Positions 17,322 to 25,546 of a stretch of DNA of 64,000 bases are shown here, in pieces (position 1 is the first letter of the stretch; the number at the start of each line of letters is the position of its first letter). The DNA comes from GCA-1730015 sp964583825 (GTDB lineage: Bacteria; Pseudomonadota; Gammaproteobacteria; Granulosicoccales; Granulosicoccaceae), in NCBI GenBank assembly GCA_964583825.1, contig CAZOXM010000010.1:1-64000 (forward strand), written 5' to 3'. The notes under the pieces were generated by a model. It saw only the letters and a program-made list of their open reading frames with translations. It ran no database searches and was not told the DNA's origin. Made by a program: the position numbers and the translations under genes.

Positions 17322-19742
17322 ATGTTGCCGGTTCCTGTCAGGTTTTTACTTTCAGTGGTAAGTGTCTCGCTCCTGTTGCAGGGGTGCAGCAGCGATGATG
17401 ATGGCGAGCTGCTTAGGGGTGTCTTTCTGGACAGTCCCGTCTCCGGACTTAAATATGAATCAGCCTCAGTCGAGGGTTTCACCGAACCCGACGGCAGTTA
17501 CTATTATGCTGAGGGAGAAACCATAGTCTTCTCAATTGGAGAACTCTCCTTTCCGCCAGTGCCCGGTGCGCCTACAATTACACCGCTCGAAATTGCGCAG
17601 GTGGACGATGTTGAAGATGAAAAGACGGTTAATCTGCTGAGATTGCTGCAGTCCATCGATTTCGATCAGGATCCGGATAATGGTATCGAGATTCCGATTG
17701 CCGCGCATGACTTCGTCAAGATTCCCCAGCTTGCTTTCGATGGCAGCATCAGCGTCGTTGATTTTATCGATGATGTTATCGATCAAACCTATTCGGGAGA
17801 CCGCCCCTTGGTCGACAGTGAAGCTGCTGTCGAGCATTTCGTTAACACGCTCAGTCGCGATGCAGCAGAAGAATCGATGGTAATCGATACCGCTGCGTTA
17901 TCGTATCTGGTGGAAAAAGATGAAACATTTGAAGGTGCGTTTCTGTCGGTGCAGTCAGCACAGTATGCGCTGAATGTGCAAGGTGACTGGGAAAGTGGAC
18001 TTGCCGAGCTCAATCACAATGTGCTGCGATTGAAGTCTGCGGGTGGCACCAACCGATTTGTTACCTCAGGCACTCAGCAGAACCAGTTGGTCTATTGCAT
18101 TGCGAACCGCCCTACCGCGATTGACGAGTGCGGTGACAATGCCAGATTGTTTGCCGTGTTCGACAATGAAGTCGCAGCAGCTGACTACATCTGGCCGGTC
18201 ATTGACGAGATGCCGGAACCGGGCATTGGTGCTGCCGTTGATCTTGAGGAAAACACCGATGACTCCGGTGTCGATAGCGAGGCTGCCACTCAGGACACAA
18301 CAACCGGGAACGAAACCGGCGATACCCCGGCTGATAACACTGACATTCAGGTGGACAACACCCCGGATCTGGAGTCCGGTGTGGTGGTACCTGGCCAGTC
18401 TGCAGGCCAATCATCTGGTCAAACCGCTGGTAGTGTGCCTGAAGTCAATGTGGATTCCGGCGACGTACAGATCGACAGTTCGACTGATCAGCAAAGCAGC
18501 GAACAATCCACCGACAATGACTCGCAGGGCAACACCACAACTGACAGAGGTACGGTTGACACAGGCACAGTGGCTTCAGGTAGTACTGTGCCAGAAGTGC
18601 CAGTCACTGATGCATCACAAGTACCGGAGACAGATACTTCGCCGCAACCACCGACATCAGGTGATACTGTCCAGCCACCGGCGGAGCAGGCTGCTCGCGC
18701 TGTTGTGGCGAGCACCAATTGTCCCGAAACCGCCAAAGCGCCGGTGCAATTGTCAGTGGTGGCCAGCGCACCTGCCGGCTGTCAGTGGACACCGTTCGAA
18801 TCCAGTCCGTGGTCGTGGAACTCCTCTTACGACAGTGAAGCGAATATTGTTAATGCCTCTGAGGCTGGTACCTATCAGGGGAGCTTCGAACACACTTGCA
18901 TAGAAGCTTCCACTGGTGAAACTGTCACGGTTACCGCGTCATGCAGTGTCGATGTGAAGCCGGCGCTCGGGCCTGAGGATATTACGGATCTCTTTTTTAT
19001 CACCGGGCAATCCAACGCGGCAGGTTTGCAAACTGCATTCGATGCATCCGTCGATGTACCGGACAACCGCGTATTTGCGTTCACTGACAATGGCTGGCAG
19101 GTAGCGGCGTTACAGCAGAACTGGGAACTTTCCATCCCGGGCAACTTCTCCGCTCAGGACTCATCCAGATCACCCTACAATCACGTGGGTTTCCAGTTAT
19201 CAAAATCGATCGCAGAGAAGTCGAACCGTGTAGTGGGGCTGGTTGTACTCACTGCACCCGGAGAGGGTATCAGTCACTGGGATTTCAACAGTGAGTTCTT
19301 CGTCGAGATTCGTGAGAAAGCCACCGCTGCACTCAATGAACTGCCGCACAAGAGTCAGTTCGATGCGATGCTTTGGATGCAGGGTGAGACCGACTGGTTG
19401 TTTGAAGGCACTGCGGACCCCGGCGCAACCGGCTTTGCCGATCAATCGAGTGAGGCGTTTAAAAACTACTATCCAACCAAACTCTTTCAGCTCATCAGTA
19501 ACCTTAGAGGCGAAAACTGGTTCCGTTTCGATGGCAGGTTTGTCTGCACGGAAACGAAGAAAGCGGCATTGAATCCTCACCTGATGGCACTGAACTGGGA
19601 CGACGACCCCTACAGTGGTTGTGCGGCCGCCTCCGATCTGCCCACACGTTCCAGTGATCCTTTCGGCAACCACTTCTCTGCGGGATCGTTGCGCACACTC
19701 GGGCAGCGAATCGCCGATGTTTATCTGGCCATGGAAAACTAA
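17322..19742 (+). CDS. Lipoprotein with C-terminal SASA/SGNH esterase domain
   Basis: The 806-residue protein has a lipobox L-L-L-Q-G-C (C22), an N-terminal beta-rich part with G-V-F-L-D-S-P-V-S-G-L-K-Y and F-x-E-P-D-G-S-Y-x-Y, then a Ser/Thr/Asp/Gln-rich disordered linker (about 310-465). After a short cysteine-containing module comes a sialate-O-acetylesterase-like domain (about 550-806) with F-F-I-T-G-Q-S-N-A near 562, L-W-M-Q-G-E-T near 684, and a final D-P-F-G-N-H block near 780. It probably removes acyl groups from a glycan at the cell surface. The ATG at 17322 yields the signal peptide directly. A convergent glycosylation gene set follows. Confidence 0.85.
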   Translation: MLPVPVRFLLSVVSVSLLLQGCSSDDDGELLRGVFLDSPVSGLKYESASVEGFTEPDGSYYYAEGETIVFSIGELSFPPVPGAPTITPLEIAQVDDVEDEKTVNLLRLLQSIDFDQDPDNGIEIPIAAHDFVKIPQLAFDGSISVVDFIDDVIDQTYSGDRPLVDSEAAVEHFVNTLSRDAAEESMVIDTAALSYLVEKDETFEGAFLSVQSAQYALNVQGDWESGLAELNHNVLRLKSAGGTNRFVTSGTQQNQLVYCIANRPTAIDECGDNARLFAVFDNEVAAADYIWPVIDEMPEPGIGAAVDLEENTDDSGVDSEAATQDTTTGNETGDTPADNTDIQVDNTPDLESGVVVPGQSAGQSSGQTAGSVPEVNVDSGDVQIDSSTDQQSSEQSTDNDSQGNTTTDRGTVDTGTVASGSTVPEVPVTDASQVPETDTSPQPPTSGDTVQPPAEQAARAVVASTNCPETAKAPVQLSVVASAPAGCQWTPFESSPWSWNSSYDSEANIVNASEAGTYQGSFEHTCIEASTGETVTVTASCSVDVKPALGPEDITDLFFITGQSNAAGLQTAFDASVDVPDNRVFAFTDNGWQVAALQQNWELSIPGNFSAQDSSRSPYNHVGFQLSKSIAEKSNRVVGLVVLTAPGEGISHWDFNSEFFVEIREKATAALNELPHKSQFDAMLWMQGETDWLFEGTADPGATGFADQSSEAFKNYYPTKLFQLISNLRGENWFRFDGRFVCTETKKAALNPHLMALNWDDDPYSGCAAASDLPTRSSDPFGNHFSAGSLRTLGQRIADVYLAMEN

Positions 19743-19782
19743 CAGACGGGTGCCGACAGATTTAAGGTGAACTGATCAGCAA

Positions 19783-19805
19783 AGGTCCCGGCTTGGTCGG
19801 GACCT
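19783..19805. terminator. Hairpin between convergent genes
   Basis: Arms AGGTCCCG (19783-19790) and CGGGACCT (19798-19805) pair perfectly around a 7-nt loop and touch the stop codon of the leftward glycosyltransferase. There is no clear T-run on the plus strand and only TTT on the minus strand, so termination here is plausible but not certain. Confidence 0.45.
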
Positions 19806-20547
19806 ACAAGTTGCGATGAATAACCTTGATTCTCAGCAGCTGAATCAGCATGGCAATTGAGTCGCAAATTGGAGACACGGTTGAACGTTTATCGTGTTTC
19901 CAGTCGACGGCTACCTCAGTAATCCTGCAGCCGATTTTTTTTGCAATGTGCAGGTGTTCCACATCGAAACAAAAACCGTAGGTTTTTTGTCGAACGGCTA
20001 TTTCCCGTGCTGCCTGTCTGGTATAGGCTTTAAAGCCACACTGACTGTCACGGACATCCAGCAAGCGTGCGGCGCGGGCTATAAAATTAAAAGTGCGGCT
20101 CATGACCGATCGGACGAACCCTCTGCCGCTGACGGTTGAATCCTTCAGGTGGCGCGAGCCGATCACGACATCGTAACCATCGTATATTTTGCCCAAGAGC
20201 TTGTCGATTTCGGAAATCGGTGTGGCACAGTCGGCATCGGTAAACACGATAATATCTGCATCTGCCTTGAGCAGACCTCTGGCAATAGAGTACCCTTTGC
20301 CCATGTTTTGCAGATTTTCTTCCAGTATTCCAGCATTCTGGGAATGAAACTCCGCGCCGTAGATGTCGACGAATTTCACGATTTCCTTCGTCATGTCACT
20401 GCTGCCGTCATCAACAACCAGTACAGATGATGGGTAGGGCTGATGCTCAAGGTACGCCTTGATGTTGTACAGTGAGGCGGCGATTCGCTCCTGCTCGTTG
20501 TACACCGGCACCACCACAGTAACGCTAGGCAGTGTTTCTTTGTTCAT
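19804..20547 (-). CDS. Family 2 glycosyltransferase, polyprenyl-phosphate type
   Basis: The protein of about 247 residues is a GT-A glycosyltransferase. It begins VVVPVYNEQERI, has the first acidic pair in LVVDDGSSD, and the metal-binding D-A-D in IIVFTDADCATP. The downstream VIGSRHLKDS and DSQCGFKAY segments match dolichol/undecaprenyl-phosphate sugar synthases (DPM1, ALG5 and ArnC relatives). It likely loads a sugar onto undecaprenyl phosphate at the cytoplasmic face. No C-terminal membrane segments are present. The start at 20547 or 20550 is preferred, and both overlap the upstream small membrane gene. It is the last gene of a leftward four-gene set. Confidence 0.88.
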   Translation of the reverse strand: MNKETLPSVTVVVPVYNEQERIAASLYNIKAYLEHQPYPSSVLVVDDGSSDMTKEIVKFVDIYGAEFHSQNAGILEENLQNMGKGYSIARGLLKADADIIVFTDADCATPISEIDKLLGKIYDGYDVVIGSRHLKDSTVSGRGFVRSVMSRTFNFIARAARLLDVRDSQCGFKAYTRQAAREIAVRQKTYGFCFDVEHLHIAKKIGCRITEVAVDWKHDKRSTVSPICDSIAMLIQLLRIKVIHRNL

Positions 20548-20899
20548 CATGAACCTGCCCGTCACTTTGAGGGTTGCATGCCGACAGGGTGACTCCCGCC
20601 ATCACCAGCAACAGTCCGATTGTTTTATTCAGGCTTAATTCTTCCTGAAGACCGGGACAGAAGAACGCGCCGACATAGACCAGCAGATATCCTGTGCTGA
20701 GCAACGGGTATGCGAAACTCAGCTCATACTTTTTTAATGCAATGATCCAGCTCAGCATGGCAAAGCCGTAGCAACTGATCCCGAAGATCAGTAGCGGGTG
20801 TGGTGTCACAGAATCCATCTGCTGCAAACCGCTTTTCATAGCGAGCTGGGACACGGCACCTGCCACTATTGAAATGATCAGTGCACACAGGCTATGCAT
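20525..20899 (-). CDS. Small EamA/SMR-type membrane protein, ArnF-like
   Basis: The 124-residue protein has four predicted membrane helices with the family pattern S-Q-L-A-M-K-S-G in helix 1 and S-F-A-Y-P-L-L-S-T-G-Y in helix 3. It resembles the half-size flippase subunits ArnE/ArnF, which translocate undecaprenyl-phosphate-linked aminoarabinose. With a second such gene directly upstream it probably forms a heterodimeric flippase for a lipid-linked sugar. Its end overlaps the glycosyltransferase start, and it follows its partner gene by 2 nt. Confidence 0.82.
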   Translation of the reverse strand: MHSLCALIISIVAGAVSQLAMKSGLQQMDSVTPHPLLIFGISCYGFAMLSWIIALKKYELSFAYPLLSTGYLLVYVGAFFCPGLQEELSLNKTIGLLLVMAGVTLSACNPQSDGQVHDEQRNTA

Positions 20900-20901
20900 G
20901 A

Positions 20902-21267
20902 TCAGCCTGCAAATAGAAACAACAGGCCGGTAACGATAATCGCGGAGCCCACCACCCGATGGGGGTGAATTTGCTCATTGAATCTCCATCGTGCCAGCAA
21001 TGGCACGAGGATAAAGTTCAAACTAAGGAGCGGGTAGGCGACACTGACATCCAGTTGTTTCAATACCAGCAACCAGGTCGACATCCCGGCCGTTAACAGC
21101 AGTGCACTGTTGATTAGCGACGGGTTGCAGGCCATGGCGGTGAGGCCGTTGTTTCTTTTGTTGCCTGCGGCATCCATCGCCGCCTGTTTCTGCAGCAATT
21201 GTGCAAAGCTGGTGCAGCCTATGGTTATTGCTGCGAGCAACAGTGTGGTCGCTGTCACAGTCACCAC
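20902..21267 (-). CDS. Small EamA/SMR-type membrane protein, ArnE-like
   Basis: The 121-residue protein has four hydrophobic helices, with F-A-Q-L-L-Q-K-Q-A in helix 1 and S-V-A-Y-P-L-L-S-L-N in helix 3, echoing its downstream partner. The shared A-Y-P-L-L-S motif and tandem arrangement point to a two-subunit transporter like ArnE-ArnF. The likely cargo is the lipid-linked sugar made by the family 2 glycosyltransferase two genes downstream. Start at the ATG at 21267. Confidence 0.8.
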   Translation of the reverse strand: MVTVTATTLLLAAITIGCTSFAQLLQKQAAMDAAGNKRNNGLTAMACNPSLINSALLLTAGMSTWLLVLKQLDVSVAYPLLSLNFILVPLLARWRFNEQIHPHRVVGSAIIVTGLLFLFAG

Positions 21268-21420
21268 TACAGTCTCCTGAATAATGCAGGTAGATGTCGG
21301 CGGTTGCTCGTGTTCGTGAAGGCCCGTCGCACCTGCAGTGATCCCGTTTTGTGATGAAAATACAGGATTGCCGGTGTGCTGTTAAAGACCGGTTCGCACC
21401 AGAAGATTGTGCGGCTCAAT

Positions 21421-22956
21421 TTACTGGTTGATTTCGACTGCGACCGGATCGCTTAGTGAGTAGAGACTGATGGTGCCGCGAGTATGAGCGGTCATAATCG
21501 GGGAAAGAAGGTAGTTCTGCTGAAACTGCAGTTGGTAGCCACGCAGTTGCATTATATTTCGCAGCGTTGTGTTCAGCGCCGGGTGGATCGCATCCGTCAG
21601 TAGTACATGATCAAATTTACGATCCCAGATAGCGTCTTTGACGTCATCCACAGTGTGATCACCATCAAGGTCATTGTCGAGCCAGGTAGTTTCGCGAATT
21701 TGCGCCTGTGCAAGTTCACCGTATTTCAGGTACCGGAATAAATACGGGTCCTCACTGAGAATCCGGCCATTCATTTTTTCGATGCTCACTTGTGCCAGCA
21801 GATGGGTGACGTCCGGATAGCCGCGTTGTGTCTGCTGCAGCTGCACATGGTTGATCGCGATATAAAGTGCCATGCATACGCTCAGTATCCACCAGCGATA
21901 CCGATGTACAGGGTAAGTCAGTTGCGCCCGGGCGCGGACCCAGTGCATGATCAGCCATGCCGTCGCGCAGGACAGAAAGAGGTTGGTATAGGTCAGGTGT
22001 TTATACAGGGAAATCAGATTGCGCCCGTGCAGGTGATACAAAAAAAGCGGCAGGCTGAATAAGAGCAAAGCCACGATAATGCGCCAGGCCCCCGCTTGTG
22101 CGGCCGGGAGCCGCCGGGCAACAATCAAAGCCAGAATCGATGGCACCAAAAGCAGCCAGGTATGGTTGAGCGATCGGCTCAGAATTTCCCGGTATGTCGC
22201 GTTGGCAACATGAGTGCCGCTAATTTGTACCTTGTATAACACTTGTAAGTCCACCCAGTGGATACTTACATACAGCGTCAGCCCCGCTACCATCACCGCA
22301 CAAAAAACAATGAAGGACCGCAAAGAGTAATACAGCAGCGCCGCGGCGATTAGCAGTACGTAGGCAAATGTGGTGTACTTTGCGAGCACTGCAACCAGCA
22401 GCAGCGAAGCCCCGGCTGCCGCAAAAATCACCTGCCCGAGTGCACCAGTCTTCCCTTTACTGCTGCGCACGCTATACAACAGTGGCGCGAGCGCCAGCGT
22501 AAACAGTGCGAAGCTGATCGCATCATACGTTGCGATCTTACTGGTAAAAATATGGCTGCTGTGTACGGCCATGAGTAGCGTGGCACACAATGCCGTGCGG
22601 TGTGACTGCCACAGTGCCCTTGCGAACCAGTACACACCGGCCAGAGAGGCGGCACCGAACACCGCTGCCAGCGATCTTGCACCGCGCAAACCGCCCAGCC
22701 ACTGATCGGCTGCTGCGAACAGGTACCAGCTGAAATTTGCGCCGAAAATATACGTATGGGTGGGCCAGTCGAGTCCGTTAAGCAGCGATTTACCGACAAA
22801 CAGATAATCGTACTCATCCATGTGTCCGGCGCGGAAATCGAGCAGCGTGCGTTGTATAACGGTGTACACAACCGCCACGGCGATCACCGCAAACAACAGC
22901 ATCACGCCGCTGCAGCGCTCGGTCGCTCGACTGAATAGAGTATTACTTTCCCGCAT
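21421..22956 (-). CDS. GT-C membrane glycosyltransferase, ArnT/PMT-like
   Basis: The 511-residue protein has roughly a dozen hydrophobic segments and a luminal acidic motif H-M-D47-E48-Y-D-Y in the first external loop, the typical catalytic position of GT-C enzymes that use polyprenyl-phosphate sugars. The C-terminal 130 residues are more hydrophilic. It should transfer the flipped sugar onto an envelope acceptor (lipid A, glycan or protein) in the periplasm. It is the first gene of the leftward set with the two flippase-like genes and the family 2 enzyme. The acceptor and the sugar are not indicated by the sequence. Confidence 0.82.
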   Translation of the reverse strand: MRESNTLFSRATERCSGVMLLFAVIAVAVVYTVIQRTLLDFRAGHMDEYDYLFVGKSLLNGLDWPTHTYIFGANFSWYLFAAADQWLGGLRGARSLAAVFGAASLAGVYWFARALWQSHRTALCATLLMAVHSSHIFTSKIATYDAISFALFTLALAPLLYSVRSSKGKTGALGQVIFAAAGASLLLVAVLAKYTTFAYVLLIAAALLYYSLRSFIVFCAVMVAGLTLYVSIHWVDLQVLYKVQISGTHVANATYREILSRSLNHTWLLLVPSILALIVARRLPAAQAGAWRIIVALLLFSLPLFLYHLHGRNLISLYKHLTYTNLFLSCATAWLIMHWVRARAQLTYPVHRYRWWILSVCMALYIAINHVQLQQTQRGYPDVTHLLAQVSIEKMNGRILSEDPYLFRYLKYGELAQAQIRETTWLDNDLDGDHTVDDVKDAIWDRKFDHVLLTDAIHPALNTTLRNIMQLRGYQLQFQQNYLLSPIMTAHTRGTISLYSLSDPVAVEINQ

Positions 22957-23012
22957 GCTGTAATTATCGGCGGATCAGTCAGCCCCTTCATGCGGGGTTG
23001 GCGAATTACAGC
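22957..23012. repeat. 9-bp inverted repeat at mnmC end
   Basis: GCTGTAATT (22957-22965) and AATTACAGC (23004-23012) are exact complements 38 nt apart, and the spacer holds a smaller CCCC/GGGG hairpin. It spans the stop of the MnmC-like gene and the upstream region of the GT-C gene. It may be a transcript end or a regulator site; I cannot tell which. Confidence 0.4.
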
Positions 23013-24202
23013 AAGCCCTTTTTCAAACGTCTGATTAGAAAGCGCGCCGGGTGTAGCGCGTGTTTAAAAGCAGCCGGTGTCGACTTTTCACCAAAAATGA
23101 TGTCCGTCAGAATTTCTGCACAAAGGGGTGCCTGTGTCACACCGCGGGATCCAAGGCCGGTCAGCAGATAAAGGCCCCGTCGGTATGTCGCCGGTGGGTA
23201 ATGCTTGCGGTGCCTGCCGTGATGCAGATCGCGATAGCTGCTTAGATAGTGTGCGGTATCGGGGGCAGCACCGACCAGCGGCAAACGGTCTGTGGTGGTG
23301 CATCGAACACCGGACCATGATCGACGCCACGAGTCATCGCTTACTGCGACATGCAGTTTGCACCTGGATAAATTCACTGCATCGTCCACTGCAGTATTCG
23401 CGGCCACTGTACTGCCGCGATGAAACGTCGCACCGGACCACAAACCATCACTGGTGGGTATCAGATAACCGTCATCGCACAGCACAGGACCTGTGTGTGC
23501 ACTTTCAAAAAGACTGATCTGCCCGCTGACCGGAGTCAGGTGTAACTCCGGTGCCCAGCGCTGTGCTGCCATGGCGTTGGCAAGTATTAAAAGCTGACCA
23601 CACCCGAGCAACCTGCCATCGCGGTCAATTGCATGCCAGTCTCCGTTGTGCTGCTGTATCGTATCGACGGCGGTATTAAAAACACACCGTATGTTTTGCT
23701 GCTTCAGCCACTGGTGACAAAGGGTCGATGGCCTCAGCGCGCCCGCCCGATCTGAGTACAGTGCTGCATGCGGGCCTTTCTCTTGTGCCGGCGAGGCAGG
23801 TTGCCAGTGCGTGGCGTGTTCGCAGGGTTGGTGCGCCGTTACTGACTGGAGCAGACCGGTGACTTGCAGGCTCATATTGCAGCGGTCGAGCTCTGCACAC
23901 AGGGTATCGAAACACTGGCTGATAAATGTCTGTTCAATCGACTTGCCGGCAGAGACCGCCGGTTTGCAAATAGCTACCGGTACGGATGAAGTGGCCAGAG
24001 CAGCGTCTGGCAGCGCGTCGAACACGGTGCAGTGCATGCCTCTGCGTGCCAGGGCGCTGGCAATTGCACAACCGCCGAGTCCGGCACCAACAATCAGCGC
24101 GTGATCACTGCTTTTGAAATGAAAGTCCGGTGCTTCGACACCGACGGTGCGTCGTGCGTCAGTGTTGCTCAGCGTAGTGCTCGGTGACGTACTGGCTGAC
24201 AA
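23006..24202 (-). CDS. MnmC FAD-oxidase domain without the methyltransferase
   Basis: The 398-residue FAD enzyme matches only the C-terminal half of bifunctional MnmC. It has a dinucleotide fold IVGAGLGGCAIA near residue 36, the middle TPVSGQ block, then T-T-D-R-L-P-L-V-G, GLGSRG-V-T-Q-A-P-L, and the diagnostic ending A-L-H-P-A-R-F-L-I-R-R-L-K. In E. coli this domain oxidatively removes the carboxymethyl group of cmnm5(s2)U34 in tRNA; the missing N-terminal half then methylates the product. Here no methyltransferase domain precedes it and none is encoded nearby. Its start overlaps the ispG end by 44 nt, and the N-terminal 30 residues look non-conserved. Confidence 0.85.
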   Translation of the reverse strand: MSASTSPSTTLSNTDARRTVGVEAPDFHFKSSDHALIVGAGLGGCAIASALARRGMHCTVFDALPDAALATSSVPVAICKPAVSAGKSIEQTFISQCFDTLCAELDRCNMSLQVTGLLQSVTAHQPCEHATHWQPASPAQEKGPHAALYSDRAGALRPSTLCHQWLKQQNIRCVFNTAVDTIQQHNGDWHAIDRDGRLLGCGQLLILANAMAAQRWAPELHLTPVSGQISLFESAHTGPVLCDDGYLIPTSDGLWSGATFHRGSTVAANTAVDDAVNLSRCKLHVAVSDDSWRRSWSGVRCTTTDRLPLVGAAPDTAHYLSSYRDLHHGRHRKHYPPATYRRGLYLLTGLGSRGVTQAPLCAEILTDIIFGEKSTPAAFKHALHPARFLIRRLKKGLL

Positions 24203-25376
24203 TATCCTGAAAGTCGCGGGCGATATTGTCGCCCTTGAGCGTCACCGTTTTTTCACCGTCTACATAAACCGGTGCCACTGGTCGCTCGCCGGTGCCGGGC
24301 AGACTGATGCCGATGTTGGCGTGCTTGCTTTCTCCGGGTCCGTTTACCACGCAACCCATCACCGCGACGGTCATGTCCTCCACGCCGCGGTGCGTCTTGC
24401 GCCACTCGGGCATCGCTTCCCGAAGATACGACTGGATATCTTCTGCCAGTTGCTGGAACACCGTGCTCGTCGTGCGTCCGCACCCGGGGCAGGCGGTTAC
24501 CATCGGCGTGAAAGACCGCAGCCCCATGGTCTGCAAAATCTCCTGAGCGACCACGACTTCTTTGGTGCGGTCGCCGTCCGGTTCCGGCGTCAGCGAAATG
24601 CGAATAGTGTCGCCGATGCCCTGCTGCAGCAGTACTGCCAGTGCAGCGGTCGACGCGACAATGCCCTTGCTGCCCATGCCCGCTTCGGTCAGGCCCAGAT
24701 GCAGCGCATAGTCGCAGGAGTCAGCGAGTGTCTGGTATACGCTGATCAGATCTTGTACCCGGCTCATTTTGCAGCTCACAACAATGCGCTCTGCGGGCAG
24801 GCCGATGTGCTCGGCGGCGGCGGCGCTTTCCAGTGCTGACCGCACTACCGCATCGCGATAGATCTGCGACAGCGGCAGGGGCGATGCAGTGGCGGCGTTT
24901 TCGTCCAGCATGCGGGCCAGCAGTTCCTGGTCCAGGCTGCCCCAGTTGGCGCCTATACGCACCGGCTTATCCAGCCGTGCCGCGATTTCAATCATGGATG
25001 CAAACTGCTCATCGCGCTTTTTGCCCTTGCCCACATTGCCTGGATTGATGCGAAACTTGGCCAGCGCCTCGGCACAGGCCGGGTGAGTGCTGAGCAGTTT
25101 GTGCCCGTTGAAGTGAAAGTCGCCCACCAGCGGCACGTGGCAATCCATCGCAGCGAGACGGTCGCGTATTTCGGGGACCGCGCGCGCCGCGTCGTCGTTG
25201 TTCACGGTAATTCGCACCAGTTCGGAGCCGGCCCGGGCCAGATCCGCGACCTGCATGGCTGTGCGAACCACATCGGCGGTGTCGGTGTTGGTCATCGACT
25301 GGACGACCACCGGGTTCTCACCGCCGATTATCGTGTTTTCAACGCGGACGCCGTTCGTCCGTTTGCGTACTATCAT
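24159..25376 (-). CDS. ispG: 4-hydroxy-3-methylbut-2-enyl diphosphate synthase IspG
   Basis: The 405-residue iron-sulfur enzyme converts MEcPP to HMBPP in the non-mevalonate isoprenoid pathway. The opening with P-V-V-V-Q-S-M-T-N-T-D-T is typical. The cluster cysteines lie in T-A-C-P-G-C-G-R-T and in the C-terminal V-M-G-C-V-V-N-G-P-G-E-S block. The length fits the single-piece gammaproteobacterial form, slightly longer than E. coli. It is divergent from hrcA across about 170 nt and overlaps the MnmC-like gene. Confidence 0.97.
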   Translation of the reverse strand: MIVRKRTNGVRVENTIIGGENPVVVQSMTNTDTADVVRTAMQVADLARAGSELVRITVNNDDAARAVPEIRDRLAAMDCHVPLVGDFHFNGHKLLSTHPACAEALAKFRINPGNVGKGKKRDEQFASMIEIAARLDKPVRIGANWGSLDQELLARMLDENAATASPLPLSQIYRDAVVRSALESAAAAEHIGLPAERIVVSCKMSRVQDLISVYQTLADSCDYALHLGLTEAGMGSKGIVASTAALAVLLQQGIGDTIRISLTPEPDGDRTKEVVVAQEILQTMGLRSFTPMVTACPGCGRTTSTVFQQLAEDIQSYLREAMPEWRKTHRGVEDMTVAVMGCVVNGPGESKHANIGISLPGTGERPVAPVYVDGEKTVTLKGDNIARDFQDIVSQYVTEHYAEQH

Positions 25377-25546
25377 ATTTCTGGAATAATCTTGAGTGGG
25401 TGGCGCTTTACTGGATATTGCACGCAGAAGCCACTAAGTTACACCTGCGCGGCCGGATTCGTGTAGCGGGTTCCGGCAATGGAAAACATCAGTCAATCGC
25501 GGGCCGCACCCGCAGGGCAGCAGCAAGACTCGAATTAAAAAACAGT

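Noticed and set aside
18043..18903. 286-codon plus-strand frame within the SASA lipoprotein gene
   Set aside because: It covers the low-complexity linker in a second frame and its product is Arg/Pro/Leu-rich without any domain; the lipoprotein frame has the signal peptide and catalytic motifs.
24147..24839. 230-codon plus-strand frame opposite ispG
   Set aside because: It is antisense to the conserved IspG iron-sulfur region and has no recognisable domain.
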